From the NCBI GenBank assembly GCA_023333565.1, contig JAJKFH010002311.1:310001-374000 (forward strand): a stretch of DNA of 64,000 nucleotides, written 5' to 3'. The translations under genes were made by a program, and so were the position numbers. The DNA comes from Puffinus mauretanicus (Eukaryota; Chordata; Aves; Procellariiformes; Procellariidae). Each line of letters begins with the position of its first letter. Within the stretch, counting starts at the first letter, position 1. A model generated the notes under the pieces. That model ran no database searches. It was not told the DNA's origin and saw only the letters and a list, made by a program, of their open reading frames with translations. This document shows positions 22,995-36,200 of the stretch, piece by piece.

Positions 22995-23671
22995 AGATCA
23001 TCATCCTCATCTCATCCTCAGTGCTGTGTTTACAGTTGGGTGGTTGTGCAAACATCATCCTTTTTCCTCTTTCTTCCTAGGGCAGCACTAAAGCCATGAG
23101 TTTCTCTCTTCCTTGATACAATCAATACCATTCTTTCACATCTTTAGTACATTTTTTTTTAATTTATGGTGGTCTTCTCAGAAGCCTTCTTATTCTCCTT
23201 TCACATGGATCCAAAGCTGGTAAGTATTGCTTCAGACCAGCAGTAAAGTTACACCCTTATTTCCAACCTAATGCTCTCTTTTCAGCCTAACTTTCTGCAC
23301 TATAGCCGCTACACTTCAAATGTGTAGGAACCCAGTATGCCATGTATTTAGTAATCATGCTTTATATCAGCAACATCCTGTCAAATATGGACAATCTTAT
23401 TCTAATAAGAATTTAAAAATTAATTTTAAAAATTAATTACTTAAAAAAAGAAATTAGAAATTTAATAAAACTCTGGATCACCATTATTTCCTAAGAAGCA
23501 AGGGGAAAAAATAAAGTCCTATATCCATGCCACACTTCCTATCTCCTCTGCCCCTATTTCACCGACTTGCTACAGAGGATTTCTCTCGAAAGCCAAAGGA
23601 TCCTTGCACCTTCATGGCCCACCTCACATCCTCTCTGCTATCGTAATTGTCCTGACTTTTAGTCACAAAGT

Positions 23672-23722
23672 TACAGAACAGCTGAGGATATCCAGAGGTC
23701 CCTTCCAACATCTAGACTCACA
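23672..23722 (+). mobile_element. Possible CR1 3' fragment
   Basis: CAGCTGAGGATATCCAGAGG followed by TCCCTTCCAACATC matches the CR1 motif GATCTCCAGAGGTCCCTTCCAAC. It is short and lacks the terminal repeat. Confidence 0.45.
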
Positions 23723-25031
23723 CTACTCACACTGAAATTCTTCCACTGAAGTGAAAGGTGAAAGACAAAAACCTCCCTCCCATCCTCAGGCATATGCAGT
23801 TAACAGAAGCTACCATACTATTTTAAGACAATAGTACAAGAACTGGACTTGTCTAGACAGTTATTTTGCAGTAAGCCATTATTTTTCAGGAATCCTGAAG
23901 CATACATTTTGCAAACAAGCCCATGAAAGCGAATGCATAGACTGTTCGTAGGGTGCAACTGTTCAAATGTCTCTGACTTCCACTGAGTTTTCTCCAGGTG
24001 AAATGAGTTGTCCACTTAGTAGCTGGTGAAGTCTGAGCCCATATCGCTATTGATGCAAAATTACTACAGTGGTCCAACTTGTTTTTTAAATAAATAAGAA
24101 AATAAACCCTCACCTACACTCATTTTATTCTTTTCATCTACCCTTTACAATGTAAGAAAGATTTATCAGTACACAGACACAGGTGTACTGATTTAATATT
24201 TGCTCATGAATGCTGCCATTCCATAAGAAGACAGTCAAAGTCAATCTCGCACTTCAGCAAGAACATGTTAGTTAAGATTATAGCGGAATTATAATAGCCA
24301 GGTATTTCATAATAGCCTGAAAATGACCTATCGAGCTTAAGTTTTTCCATTCATATGATTTCAAGAGCAGGACTTGATTCCATGCAACTGCGTCCCAGGA
24401 AATGGCATGACAACAAGCACGCTCTCTACAAAAACAAGATACACATATCGTAAGAAAACCTCCCACATACTTGTGTGGAATTGGCGATAAATCTTGATCC
24501 TATTTAAGGAAACAAAAAATGCCACAATCCATGTTGTTACTATAGCAACAAACTAGGTACTCCTTTTTGGAAAAGTTAACATTTTTCTCACAAATTTTAA
24601 TGTCTAAAAACTTTACATAAAGCTAAGCTAGATGGACTGTAAAGAACACATTTAAAAGGAGTCAATGGACGTAAAAATGCTATTGTGAAACAAGTAGTAC
24701 CAGTGGTTAACCAGGATATCTTTTAAAAATTACTTTTACTTTCCAACATCAAACATGCCCTGGGTCCTGTGAAAAGTTCTGCTTGAATCTTCCATGCTTC
24801 CAGGATTTCACATCGGTTTTCTCATGACACCTAATGTTCTGATTTTAGAACAGCATTATTCTATATTGTGTTTTGAAAACAAAATTTTCCTCGCTATTCT
24901 GTTTTGCAATACTGATTTCAATTGAATCATTGATTCTAAATATCTTCATAAAAATGACAACTCATTATTTTGCCTTTACTTTTCATACGGATTATGACTT
25001 TTTTCCTCTCTGCTATCACTACCAGTAAATT

Positions 25032-25048
25032 AAAAAAAAAAAAAAAAA
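25032..25048 (+). repeat. Poly(A) tract
   Basis: Run of 17 A. Confidence 0.9.
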
Positions 25049-25632
25049 TTTCTTAGGGCCTTGATAATGACAGATATCCCCTGAATTTTTGTTTGTGTGG
25101 AATGAAATTAAGAAACCAAAGGAAATTTAATTTTGGCTCTAATTAAAAATGAAAACATTTTCAGTGCATTTCTAGGCTTTTCTTACAGCATATCTTCTGT
25201 CATTTGGCTATTTTAAATTCCCATATTAGGAAAATACTTTGAAAATGGAAATTTTGAAAGGGAACATTAAAGAATGATTATTTTTGCTAAAAGTCAAATA
25301 AATGATAATTAAAACAGAGTTTCTTAGTTCTTTATTTCAGCTGTCTTTCACTAAAATATGACTTTGATAAAAGAAACAGTGAATGCTGTAATGAGGTTTG
25401 ATAAGCCAAGGTTTAGAGAATAATATGCAACATACTAGAATTTTTTTCTCTTTTGTTTTTCTGTCAACAGATCATGCACACTGAAGATGCATGCACTCGT
25501 TTTCTTATTTTGGTTTGAAAAAAAAAAACATTATTCAGTTGCTATACATGTATGCAACAATTTAAATAAGTGTTGTATTATGTTATAGAATTGTGTTCCA
25601 GTATTCTTAGTATTTCTGAAACAATGGAATTA

Positions 25633-25773
<141 letters not shown>

Positions 25774-26159
25774 TTACAGCCAAATATAATTTCAGTATAA
25801 ATTTGTCATTTAATTGGATAACAATAGCAGCTCTAAACGCTTCTAGTGAAAGTGTTTTCAGTGAAACCTAGTAACTGTAACAAGCTACTGAAACATTCAA
25901 AAGATGTGTTTGGATATGCTCAATTAAATACTGACTATAGCATTAAAGATAATTTAACCTGCAGCTTTGTCCCATTGCTATGGACAAGAACCACTTGCTT
26001 GCATACAACTTCTGCTCATGAGCATGCATGTGGCAGTCCATTAAAATGGGTCAAGAAAAAATTTGAGCCACGGGTTTTAGAAGAGACTCACTGTAACTAA
26101 CCACTTGAGGTTGACAGGAAAGGGAACAGGAATTATCTTGAAGAAGTGGTTCCAATTTT

Positions 26160-26575
26160 ATTGAACCATAAAACCAAGCTGCATGGTATCAGTGGTGATA
26201 CCAGTATGGCCCTTCTGTCCGATCCCCCTGCCAGATCCTGAGCTCTCCTACCCACGCCATGGGTCTCCTCCTCAACAGCTGGTCCACTGTGGTGCTCGCT
26301 GCAAAAAAGTTGGACTGGGCTTTGAGCAGCCTGATCTAGTGATAGATGTCCCTGCCCCACTCGTCTCACAGGCAACCCACACTCATGGGTCCCCCTCAAA
26401 TGCTGTCATAGACTCTCTCCCCATATGGTACCCTTGCCCAGACCCAGGGTCTCCCACTCCCTGGCTAGTCCAGCTTGGGGTACGCTACTGAATGCCACGT
26501 GTACTCTCCCATGCACACCAGGTCTGGGGGAGATACAGACACTCACTCTGCCCCCCACAGCCAGCACCCAGACTG
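26160..26575. repeat. Unclassified repeat-like block with embedded CR1 piece
   Basis: CT-rich, moderately GC-rich sequence with recurring variants such as CCAGATCCTGAGCTCTCCTA and CCAGACCCAGGGTCTCCCAC. In the middle, 26309-26357 (GTTGGACTGGGCTTTGAGCA then GCCTGATCTAGTGATAGATG) is clearly CR1 on the plus strand. The flanks are not CR1 I recognise and may be part of an LTR or another interspersed repeat. Confidence 0.45.
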
Positions 26576-26857
26576 TGACCAGTGGCAGGACAAGGGACAA
26601 CAACGGTTTTAAACTGAAAGAGGTTAGGTTTAGACTGGATATAAGGAAGAAATGTTTTATGACGAGGGTGGTGAGACACTGGAAGAGGTTGCCCAGAGAA
26701 GCTGTGGATGCCCCCTCCCTGGAAGTGTTCAAGGCCAAGTTGGATGGGGCTTTGAGCAATGTGGTCTAGTGGGAGGTGTCCCTGCCCATGGCAGGGGCGT
26801 TGGACTAGGTGATCTTTGAAGGTCCCTTCCAACACAAACCATTCTGTGATTCTATGT
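26576..26857 (+). mobile_element. CR1 LINE 3' end (ORF2 C-terminus and 3'UTR)
   Basis: From GTGACCAGTGGCAGGACAAG to CCATTCTGTGATTCTATG, a good match to avian CR1. One plus frame still reads FKLKEVRFRLDIRKKC...HWKRLPREAVDAPSL and stops at 26767-26769, which corresponds to the end of the CR1 reverse-transcriptase protein. It is 5'-truncated. It begins only about 220 bases after another CR1 fragment in the same orientation. Confidence 0.95.
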
Positions 26858-29800
26858 TGAAAGGACCCAACTGGGAGAAAACATCCTGCAGAAACAGAGT
26901 AACTTCATACAGGTATAATGGCAGAAAGGGGAACTGGAGCAGTGCCTCTGCTTGAAGAGAGGAAATGGCTGGAAGAGTAACCGATACTTCCCATTCAAGA
27001 TTGTAGCACAGTCAACTGGATGCCAATCTAAGGTTTCTTGAAGGAAGGATAAACAACAGACATTCAGATTACCAACCATTTCATCCAGAGATTCAGATAC
27101 ACTCAAATACGTTTCTCTGATGCTTTTTAAATTTAAAAAATAATTCTGTGACAGTATCACTACAGAATAATCAGCAGTTGAGTATTCATTATACTAGATG
27201 CTTAATTTACTTGGAAAATAAAATACCACAGTAAGGTTAAAAAAAAGAAAGGTGAAAAACAAGACATTGTGTTGGCTTGATTATTGTATCAGTACTACAC
27301 CTACTTAAATGGCAATTAAATTCAGCATTAAGCACCAAGGTTTAAAAGAAAACAAAGCATCATTGTGATTAAAAAAAAATGCTGATACTACTTTGAATTG
27401 CTTAATGTACTGTGCTGCGTAATATTTACTGGCAAAATAGCCTATTACAAGAAGCAGTAGAAACCAGATATTCATTGAAGCCTGCAGTTGCAGCGTGGGG
27501 AAGGAATCAAACAGAGCCTTTCTGCCATAAGCCAATGTGAAGAAAGAAGTTTGTATGGAGGAAAGAGGATTAAAGGGCAAAATTAAGGACCTTATAGGGC
27601 TGTGAAATGGAAGTCTTAACCCCAACAATGCACAGCATTAAGAAACTAAGACTGACTGCTAACATTTGAACCCACAGAAGGATTTAGGCATGTTTGTGGA
27701 TCTCACGTTCAAGCTTTTCTGCAGGTCTGGCCCTCAGCCTTAATTCAATGCTTAGACACTGAAGTCCATGTCTAGGAATGTAGTTTTGCCTTCAGTTTTA
27801 GCTGGTCTAAGTCTGCTGCTGAAGTTAGCCTATCCTCTCCTTCACCTTTGGCCACATATTCCTGCATCACTGCTAGTCAATCAGATCAGACAGCTGATGT
27901 GACTGAAAAAACCCACTACAGAAATAACAACAGTAATAATTACAAAGTAAGAGTTTTCAGATATAAAAGTTCCCGGAAGATAGGGAGGAAAAGAAATGCA
28001 CAGCTGGGATAAGGGGAGGGCAGGACCTTGCTTTCAATGGAAGCACGGACTCAGCTTAGCTTAAGTCAATTGTAAAACCTCACTCGTAGTTACTTCTGGA
28101 ATCGAAGCCTAGAAAGTATTATTTTGACAGCAATTTTACTGCACAAGACATTCAGAGTCATATGTAAAACTGAAACAAAAAGATCACGTGGGTATAGGTG
28201 GACCTACATCTAAACATAATGCTACTACCTATGCACACTTGAAAAATGTGAAGGTTCTTAAAGAAAAGACTCTCTAATGCTAAACAGGTGGGAGTAACAC
28301 CCTCCCAGTTTTAAGTAATCAATCTATACGTGGGCAATGCTGCTTCCATGAACCCTTAGAAATACTAGAATTTCTTAATCCTAAAATATCCTGGATGAAT
28401 CTTCTGTCTACAGAAAACAAAGAACTGTGAAGGTGGCAACAGATTTTTCTATTTAATTATTATACTTTTTTTAAAACAAGAGAATAATTAAGTTTATTAC
28501 AGATTTCAGTAAGAAAATTTTGCCTTTACTGAACAGACTATTGACATCTCTGCCCGTCTAAAAGCGGCACAGACTGAGTCAGACTAAACTGTACCAGCAA
28601 AGTTCTCACTCCTGAATGTGAGGTGGGAATTCATCCGAATTATTAGATATTTGAGACTTATGTGCATTTATTTACTTAAAATGAACACATAGCTGGACAG
28701 ATACTATAAACCAACATAAGTTGACACTGCTCTGAGTAAAGCTGTCTCACACCTCCCTCTGCCCTGGCCACTTGTTCTGGCCTTTGTGTTGTCCCTTCTT
28801 CAATGGCAGAACACCTCTGCGCAGAGCTACGCACAGAAACAGAGCGGGAAGGACTCAAGTGAAACGCAACAGGCAGTGGGGAAAGGAGACGTCACTTTCC
28901 AGCGCAATCACCACCCTGGCTCCTTTCAGCGTGCAAATGTGCTACCATTTGCTGTTCTGGGAAAGAGAGGATACACAGCAGAGGCAGGAAGGAGCATCAA
29001 GGGAAAGGGCAGAAATTTTTATTTTTTTTAAGTCATGACATCATCTTAATGTTTTCTAAAGTCTACCATCTGACTTAATCTTTCAACAAATTAAACATTG
29101 CAAATAAATAGAAAACAGCACTTGTTAAGGACATCTTTAAGCCACGTGAAATGCACTGCCAGCTTGGTTTTTTGTTTTTGTTTTTGAATAGCAATGAGCA
29201 TTTTAAAGGAAAAAAGAAAACTCTTAAATAGAACATAAGGAAACAAGTAAAGAGGAAAAGAAACAAGACTTGCGATTTACCACTACAGTTTCTTATCCAG
29301 AAGCTGGGACTGATGTGATTTGATGACAGCTTATAGAAAAAGTTGTTTAAGTCACGTTATTTGCTTTACATACTGCTAAATTCAGCATTTCATTCACAAC
29401 TCTGGAAGCTGCAGCTGCCTAAACAAATCTGACAGTTGGTAGTTTTTTTTCCTGTGCTTTGAACTCATGATCTGTCCTGAAGAGCTGTGAAACTTCATGT
29501 GAAAGCTCTAGGAACTGAAGGATCAGAGAGTCAAACTCATTTAGCAACAGTGGCAGAGACAGCATCTCATTCACAGATTGCAGCTTCCAGGCCAAAGTTT
29601 CCTTAAAGAATTTAGTTACCTGAAGAATAATCACCACATACACAACTTCTGTTCACGCCATCAGAAAATAAGAGGACGTGAGTATCAGATACCACAGAAC
29701 ACTGAATTTGTAAGAGTTTTCTTCCCCACTTGGAATTAGCTGTAAATAAGAAATATTGTTGAAGTCTATTAGGTTGCTTCTCTCACCGCATAGCTCTAAC

Positions 29801-32800
29801 TAACCCAGCAGAAGTTTACAGGAAATCATCTAATTTTTCTTCATTAGGATGCAGTATCATGGTAATCACACTGAGTCATGGCAAGGGCTAAAACCAGACA
29901 TACCCAGATTCATGATTTTGGAAGTATCTTCTGTGTCCAGATAAACACAGACTAAAACTTATTTTCAAACACCATACACACTAGTTCTTAGTTTAAGAGA
30001 TATTACAGAAGCCAAATGTTGAGGAAGCATTTCAGTCAATCCTCTTGAGCTACATCTTTGTTCGGAGAAAGCTGTGTTTTTACATTAGTCAATTCAAAGG
30101 AAGGTCTAGTGAAAACAAGACTGATTGTTATAGCTTACAGGTTTCAGCCAATTCCACTGGGAACAGGGTTCCATCATCTCTAATTTCAGTGAAGTTAATG
30201 TCTAAATTAAATTGAAATATAGCAAAAGGAATTGTTTCTAAATCAGCAGATCTTAACAAAATAAAAAAATGGGATGACTCTACTTTCTACTGCAGTATCT
30301 AGCCCTCCAGGGTTCAGGAAGACTTACTAGTTTCAGCACAGTGCTGGACTGAGCTATTTCCAAACGCTTGAATAGGGTTGTGACTCAGCTAGTAAACCCA
30401 CCGAAAAAGAAAATGCCGAGAAGAAGAAAGCAGATCTTCCAAGGCGGGTCTGCAAAAACCAGCTCTGTCCAGCAAGGCCGATGCCGAATTCACTGGATCC
30501 GGGGCTGGCACTTCAGCCAGGTGCCTACGTCCTCCGATCTCCATAGCATCACAGCACCCGTGCTACTCAGGCAACGGGAAAACTCTGACATTACCGGACT
30601 TCCTTCCCACAGCTCTAGATAATATAAGAAATCTGCAGAGAGCAAGCTTCTCCATTACTTCTAATTATTATCCTGGACAAACTTGGTAAATGGCATCAAG
30701 GTAAAGTAAATATTTACTGCAACTTTTCTCTAACCATGCCTCTTTTCAAAATACTGCTAAAATGATATGTTACATTTCCACAAGGATTTCACTTCCCTCC
30801 CATAAAACACCTGACTGATTCTCACAAGAAGATTGCTAAACAAAACTTCCACAAACTACAAAATTGTGCTTGAACAACAAAACGCCTCATAGCCAGAATG
30901 CATCGATGTTAAAGAGCATATTCTTTCTGAAGAGAAGGAGCCATTAAAGAACTGCCACTGTAGAGACATTACTGTACAATAAATAAGGTAATCACTTTCC
31001 TTATGCTAGGAACATACTCTCACACTTTGAACTTAAGACTTCATAAGCTCAATGACCTTTTCATAAGAAGTGTTGTTAAAGAAAAGATCAAGTTTACAAT
31101 AATAATAACGTTGGGTTTTATTCATTTGTTTGGTTTGGTTTTTACAGTTTCTTTGTGATATTTCTCTTATACCCTGGTGCCATGCCATCTTTAAACTTCT
31201 GTTGTTGATCACAAATGAAGGCTCATCCTCTTGAACTCTAGCATTACCTGCAAAACTTCTCTGAGAAATTCAAAACTTATTTCTGGGCAGAGATGCAGGA
31301 AACCAAGGATTTCAATATCTCCATAATGAAAACATACATGAGACTAGGAGCCTTCTAACGAAGTGAATTCACTGCATCTTCAAAGGCTTGTAAATGCAAA
31401 TGCCATGCCCCTATTTTAGAAAAGTAACTGCTATTAAAATCTAAACAAAACATTCAACTACTCTAGTCATGAAAACGTAACAATATGGATCCGTCACTAG
31501 AATGGCTGCTCTCAGATGTTGATTTAGCTAAAAACCACAAAAACCAAACAAACACAAACCAAAACCAAACAAACACAAACCACCATGTCTAACCAGACCA
31601 GTTCTTTCTAGATGCCTAAAAAGAACAACAGAAACACAAGAAATGAAGATGAAAGGTTCAGGACTTCAGAATGCCCCCAAAATATATAAATACAGTCAGC
31701 CTGCCTCTGTTTCTCATGGAGAGATTGTACAGTGGAAGCAATAATCTCAGGCATTTTGCCTAAAGCACATATTAAAAGCAATTAGCAATTGTTATCCCTA
31801 TATAGAAAGTGCCTGTTACTGGGACATTCACCAATCGGAACAGATCTGCTAAGCAAAATTCAGAATACGTTACCATACTCTGTCTCCCACATGGTTTTAC
31901 CATAGGACTCTTAATACCTATATATAATTGATCAGGTTTACAGGAAGACTTGTAACTAACCTGTAGCAGCCTGAACCTTCCAATGCACTAGAAGCCACAC
32001 TGACCACCAGTGAAAGCACAGCTGAGCAAGGAAAGGACTAGATGCAGATCCAGTAAGTATGAAGGGCAGTGAAGGCACAACCACGGCATGTGACCGAAAG
32101 CATACATCACATAGAAAGAAGCGGGCACGCAACGTACTAAAGAAATTTTAGCGGGTGGAAAATACTGTTAATAATACCAGGGAAGGTGGAAAGGGGAAGA
32201 ATGGTAGATACACTTGATACCCTAGAGCACCATAGAAGAATATGCTTATTATTGAAACCTTGTTTACCGAAAACTGAAAATGAATCTACAGATTCAACCA
32301 ACCAAAGTCAAACCAAAACCCAATAGGGTATACGCAACTTCTTCCCCAACGAAGTAGTCTACTCTGCTTTATAATTTCAGCTTATCCATTCAATTCTGGA
32401 TGGAAGATATACTGGATATACCTGGATGGTGCATCTATTTGAGACATGAACATCCATGAGTACTCCTCTTGACGCCTCTCCCTCCCCAAATGCTGGGATC
32501 CTCCAAAACCACGCTCACAGAATGAAGTAGCACTCAGGGTACTATTCAACCAAATCCTGGTAATGCTAGGGAGGAAGATTACTATGAGCTGGATTAAATA
32601 ATAACCAGCAGATTAGGAAAAGACTTCTGAAAAAAAGAGAAGTCAACTTGAAAACAAGTGTAACGGAAGCACGGTACTTTTTATTTTTTAAACAGTGCAG
32701 ACAGAAAGGGGGGGACAAAGCAGCAGCCAAAACCTGGTTTGACACTGCCAGAAGCTGCCCCACTGGCATCGCCACCTCTGTCTAGGCTGGGGAGGGCATC

Positions 32801-33139
32801 CTCCCCGTCGGACACCATGAGTACCCGATAGTTGACTGACTGTCCTGGCTCTGTGCGTGTGTGCCCGTGCGCGCACACGCCGTTAGCGGATTGTAGGGGA
32901 CAGCCCGGGTGCACGTAAAGCTACAGAAGCTACATCTCCAACAAGAGGTGTTTTAGATCCCGAAATCCACATGCTCTAAAGGGCCAAGGGCTGCTTCTAA
33001 TCCACACTGCCAGCAACAGGGGCTGCATGGGTGCACGAGAGAGAGACTGAGAAAGAGATTAGAATTTTGGGGGATTGCATGTGGACAGGTGATCATTCAC
33101 ACTTCGTCAGCGTCTAGTATTGCTGCAACCTGGTGTGAC
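26858..33139. other. Intron segment, no gene
   Basis: About 6.3 kb of AT-rich intron. Only a 21-bp direct duplication at 31540-31581 and short homopolymers were noted. No exon, CR1 or RNA gene was recognised. Confidence 0.75.
31540..31581 (+). repeat. Perfect 21-bp tandem duplication
   Basis: Two identical 21-bp A/C-only units (AAAACCAAACAAACACAAAC plus C) lie back to back in an A/C-only stretch of about 50 bases. Confidence 0.9.
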
Positions 33140-33222
33140 CACACAGCTGACCCTGCTTGGAGAACAAGGTTGGACTAGAGACCTTCTAAGGTCCCTTCCA
33201 GACTGAATTTTCCTATGGCCTT
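33140..33222 (+). mobile_element. CR1 LINE 3' end fragment
   Basis: CTGCTTGGAGAACAAGGTTG, GACTAGAGACCTTCTAAGGT and CCCTTCCAGACTGAATTTTC, then CTATGG. A typical CR1 3' end on the plus strand, diverged and 5'-truncated. Confidence 0.85.
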
Positions 33223-33223
33223 A

Positions 33224-33260
33224 TGTTCTGGTTTCGGCCAGCTGGGGTTAAACCACGACA
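33224..33260. mobile_element. Short TG...CA element, possible ERV LTR relic
   Basis: A 37-base stretch starts TGTTCTGGTTTCGGCC and ends GGTTAAACCACGACA. The ends are imperfect inverted repeats (TGTTCTGGTT against TGTCGTGGTT). The end sequence, read on the minus strand as TGTCGTGGTTTAACCCCAGC, is the start I recall for an abundant avian LTR. It abuts a CR1 tail. It is non-coding; only the terminal part is present. Confidence 0.45.
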
Positions 33261-36200
33261 CCCTATGATTATACTCAAGTAAAACTATTAGCACTCGTTG
33301 ATCCCAAAGTCAGTTTTTAACAACAGACGTCCAAACAACTTCACACTTGGTCCCTACCATCGCTACCACCATTGTTTAAAGATCTCTCTACCCAGTGTAT
33401 TTCAACGGAAGTTGAAATTAACTTGCTCCAAATGTAAAGTTTCAAATCACATTGTACGCAGCTCATTAATTTAGATTATGTTCTATACAGAACAGTTAAA
33501 ACACCTAAAAAATGAGTATTTGTAAGTGTGGTCAAGGAATTGGCTAAGTTTTTTTAAAAATCAATAAATCGGACAAAGAAATATCATTGAATAGTCTGAG
33601 TAATCATACTGCAACTGATTCCTTAATCCAGCACATTAACCCTTTTTTTTCTTTTTCTTATTTTCCCCCCTTATTCTTCCAGTTTTGGTGCCACTCCCCA
33701 GTTTCCAAAGACTTTTGATTACATTTGGCTCCTCTGCACTGCATGTTTCAGCAAGCCAACTATGCAACCTTGTGATAGTTCTTAACAAATTTCTCAAGTA
33801 ACATCACAGAGTTTCCAACAGTCATAAATGTAATTAGGCAATTCTTTACATTGCAGTTACATAAACACTTAGTGACTAGAATACTTCTGACTAATATTAA
33901 ACTTCTTGTGTTTGGAAGTCTATAAATAAAACACACAGTAAAGCTTTTAAGAAACTTGTTACTTAGAATCAGGCTCAGATTGCAACAACTACATAAAGCA
34001 TCTAATTTTTAAATGCCACTAATTCAGTAGCTCCAGATGAAATATATGGGTTTGTACATCCACAGAAAGAAAAGCCTCACTTGCCCGAAACGACTGCAGA
34101 ATTAGAACCCTGTTAGCAGAGCAAGGACATTAAGACAGCCTTATAGGAGTCAACATTAATCTTCCCAAAAGGGTTGCAGAAAATGAGAGAAGACTATCAA
34201 AAGTAATTCATATTATAATCTGCCTTTTCATCCTGACTCACCCAATTCCATTTTTAAAAATTAAATTCAGGTGAAAAATGCACAATATTTTAAACATTTA
34301 GCAAACAATACTTTTCTATTCTTGTGGAAAAAATACTCAACAATGTATCTTGTTAAGTTTCTAAATAATTCTGCATTTGTTATATAATAAAGTCATTACT
34401 GGCATGCACTTACTGTATTCAGTTAAAATGGGAAAGGATGAAAGCATTCATTCCACTACCTTTAACTGTTCCACATGTTTTGATGTGTAAAAATCTTAAA
34501 TCTACTCCCTGCCAATAATTTACAATTTGAAAATCTCTTCCTGGCATTAGAATATGTTCAACCAGAAAAAGTCAGAACTGACTCAAATTCTTAATGAACA
34601 TTAAAATAAGCCTTCCAGTTAAGAAAATACATACCCAAAAAAAAAAACCCACCAAAAAACACCCATCACAAGCTTTTGTTGCATAATGAATCCCTCATAC
34701 AATAAAACCTGATATATATCTTTTCTAAGATTATCTATATTTATGAAGCAGGTGCTGCTTCTCCTCAGTAAGGAAACATTGACCAGAATTAGCAGAGCAT
34801 TCACCACACAGCAGTGCACACCATCGCACCACGTGCGCCAGCGCACACCGGCATGTCCAGAACAGACCTTGCTCTCACACCACCGTCAGGTACGTTGCTG
34901 CTGGCAGCGGCAGCAGCTCCTGCCTGCTGAGTGCACAGGCAGTCACCCACCTGCTTCGGGAGCCCACGCGCACTGCAGCCCCCAACTCCAGGCTCAGTCT
35001 GTTGAGATCTTCTGCAGGGAATTAAGGTGGGGTGACCAAAACATGTAACTCCTCCAAAAGTATGGCTTGCTCCTGCAGCAGTGCTGCTCCCACCTCAGCT
35101 CCCGAACAGTTGAAGTTTACTTCTTAACATGTTCAGGTGAAACAGCAGTTTGGTTCACCCAATACACCTGGTTGCAAAACACAGCAGTTCAGCTGGTGCA
35201 CCACAAGCTGTTCAGCTGTCACGAACGCAGGGGAACAACTGCTGCAAGGCAGATGGGACAGAGAGCTGAAGGGTTATTCCCCTGCAACCGAATCATCACA
35301 AACTGCATGCCAACCGCCTTAAAGAAGGCCTGTCCCACCTCCTCACTGCAGCCAACACGTCAACTGGCACAGAGCTTCCAGTGCCCCAACACTACAACCA
35401 CGGCTTCTGGATCAGCTCCTCTCTCCATTACAGCTGATACTTAACTCACCTTACAGCATCCCAATGTCTAACAAAAACAGGGACACGGAAAAAAACATAC
35501 TGACCGTATCAGTAATAGTCCAGTCACAAGGGTGCTGAGATAGGATTTTGTAACTCATGCTTCAAGCCTGCGTTACCTCAGAGTTCTTGCACGACTTCTA
35601 GAAAACCTCTTCTCTGTGCTCCTCAGCGTTGGTAGCACAGGGTCACAAAGACGCGTATGCAACTAGATGGAATTCAACAGGGTGTCAAGCAAAACCAAAC
35701 CAACTGTTACTACTAGTAAAATGCAGAGTCTCTTGTTTCTAATCTCTACAGCTGCCAAATATACTAGACATCATGCAGTACCAATAGGTTTCCTCAAATA
35801 CCACGAATACATACAGCCACACCAGGTCTTAATAAGTTAAAATAACGTGTGCCAAAAATTGAGATATAGGTTAATACCTGCAGAATGATCCTGGTCTCTA
35901 ACTTCTGATTATTAAGAAATCTCATCCCATACATGTCTGTCATCTGCTCTGTGAGTTACACAACAGAAGTTCCCGAGATCAATACACCTAACTAGGAAAA
36001 ACTAAACAAGCTACAAAGTAAAGGACAACAGACTAGCTGAGACTGCTTGGAGAGCAGACATAGTAAAAGCATTGAGCAAACTGGTGAAGAAATCAAAGAA
36101 TGGGAAAAGAATGAAAGAAGCAGATCCACAATTAAGAATGTAACTACAGTAGCAGAACAAAATGTATAAAAAGTATCCCAGAGAACAGACACTAAACGTC

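Noticed and set aside
26425..26769. 114-codon plus-strand frame as a host gene
   Set aside because: Its second half is the decayed end of the CR1 reverse-transcriptase protein.
34743..35444. Gln/Cys-rich open frames at 34.7-35.4 kb
   Set aside because: No domain, no splice signals and no similarity to a known protein.
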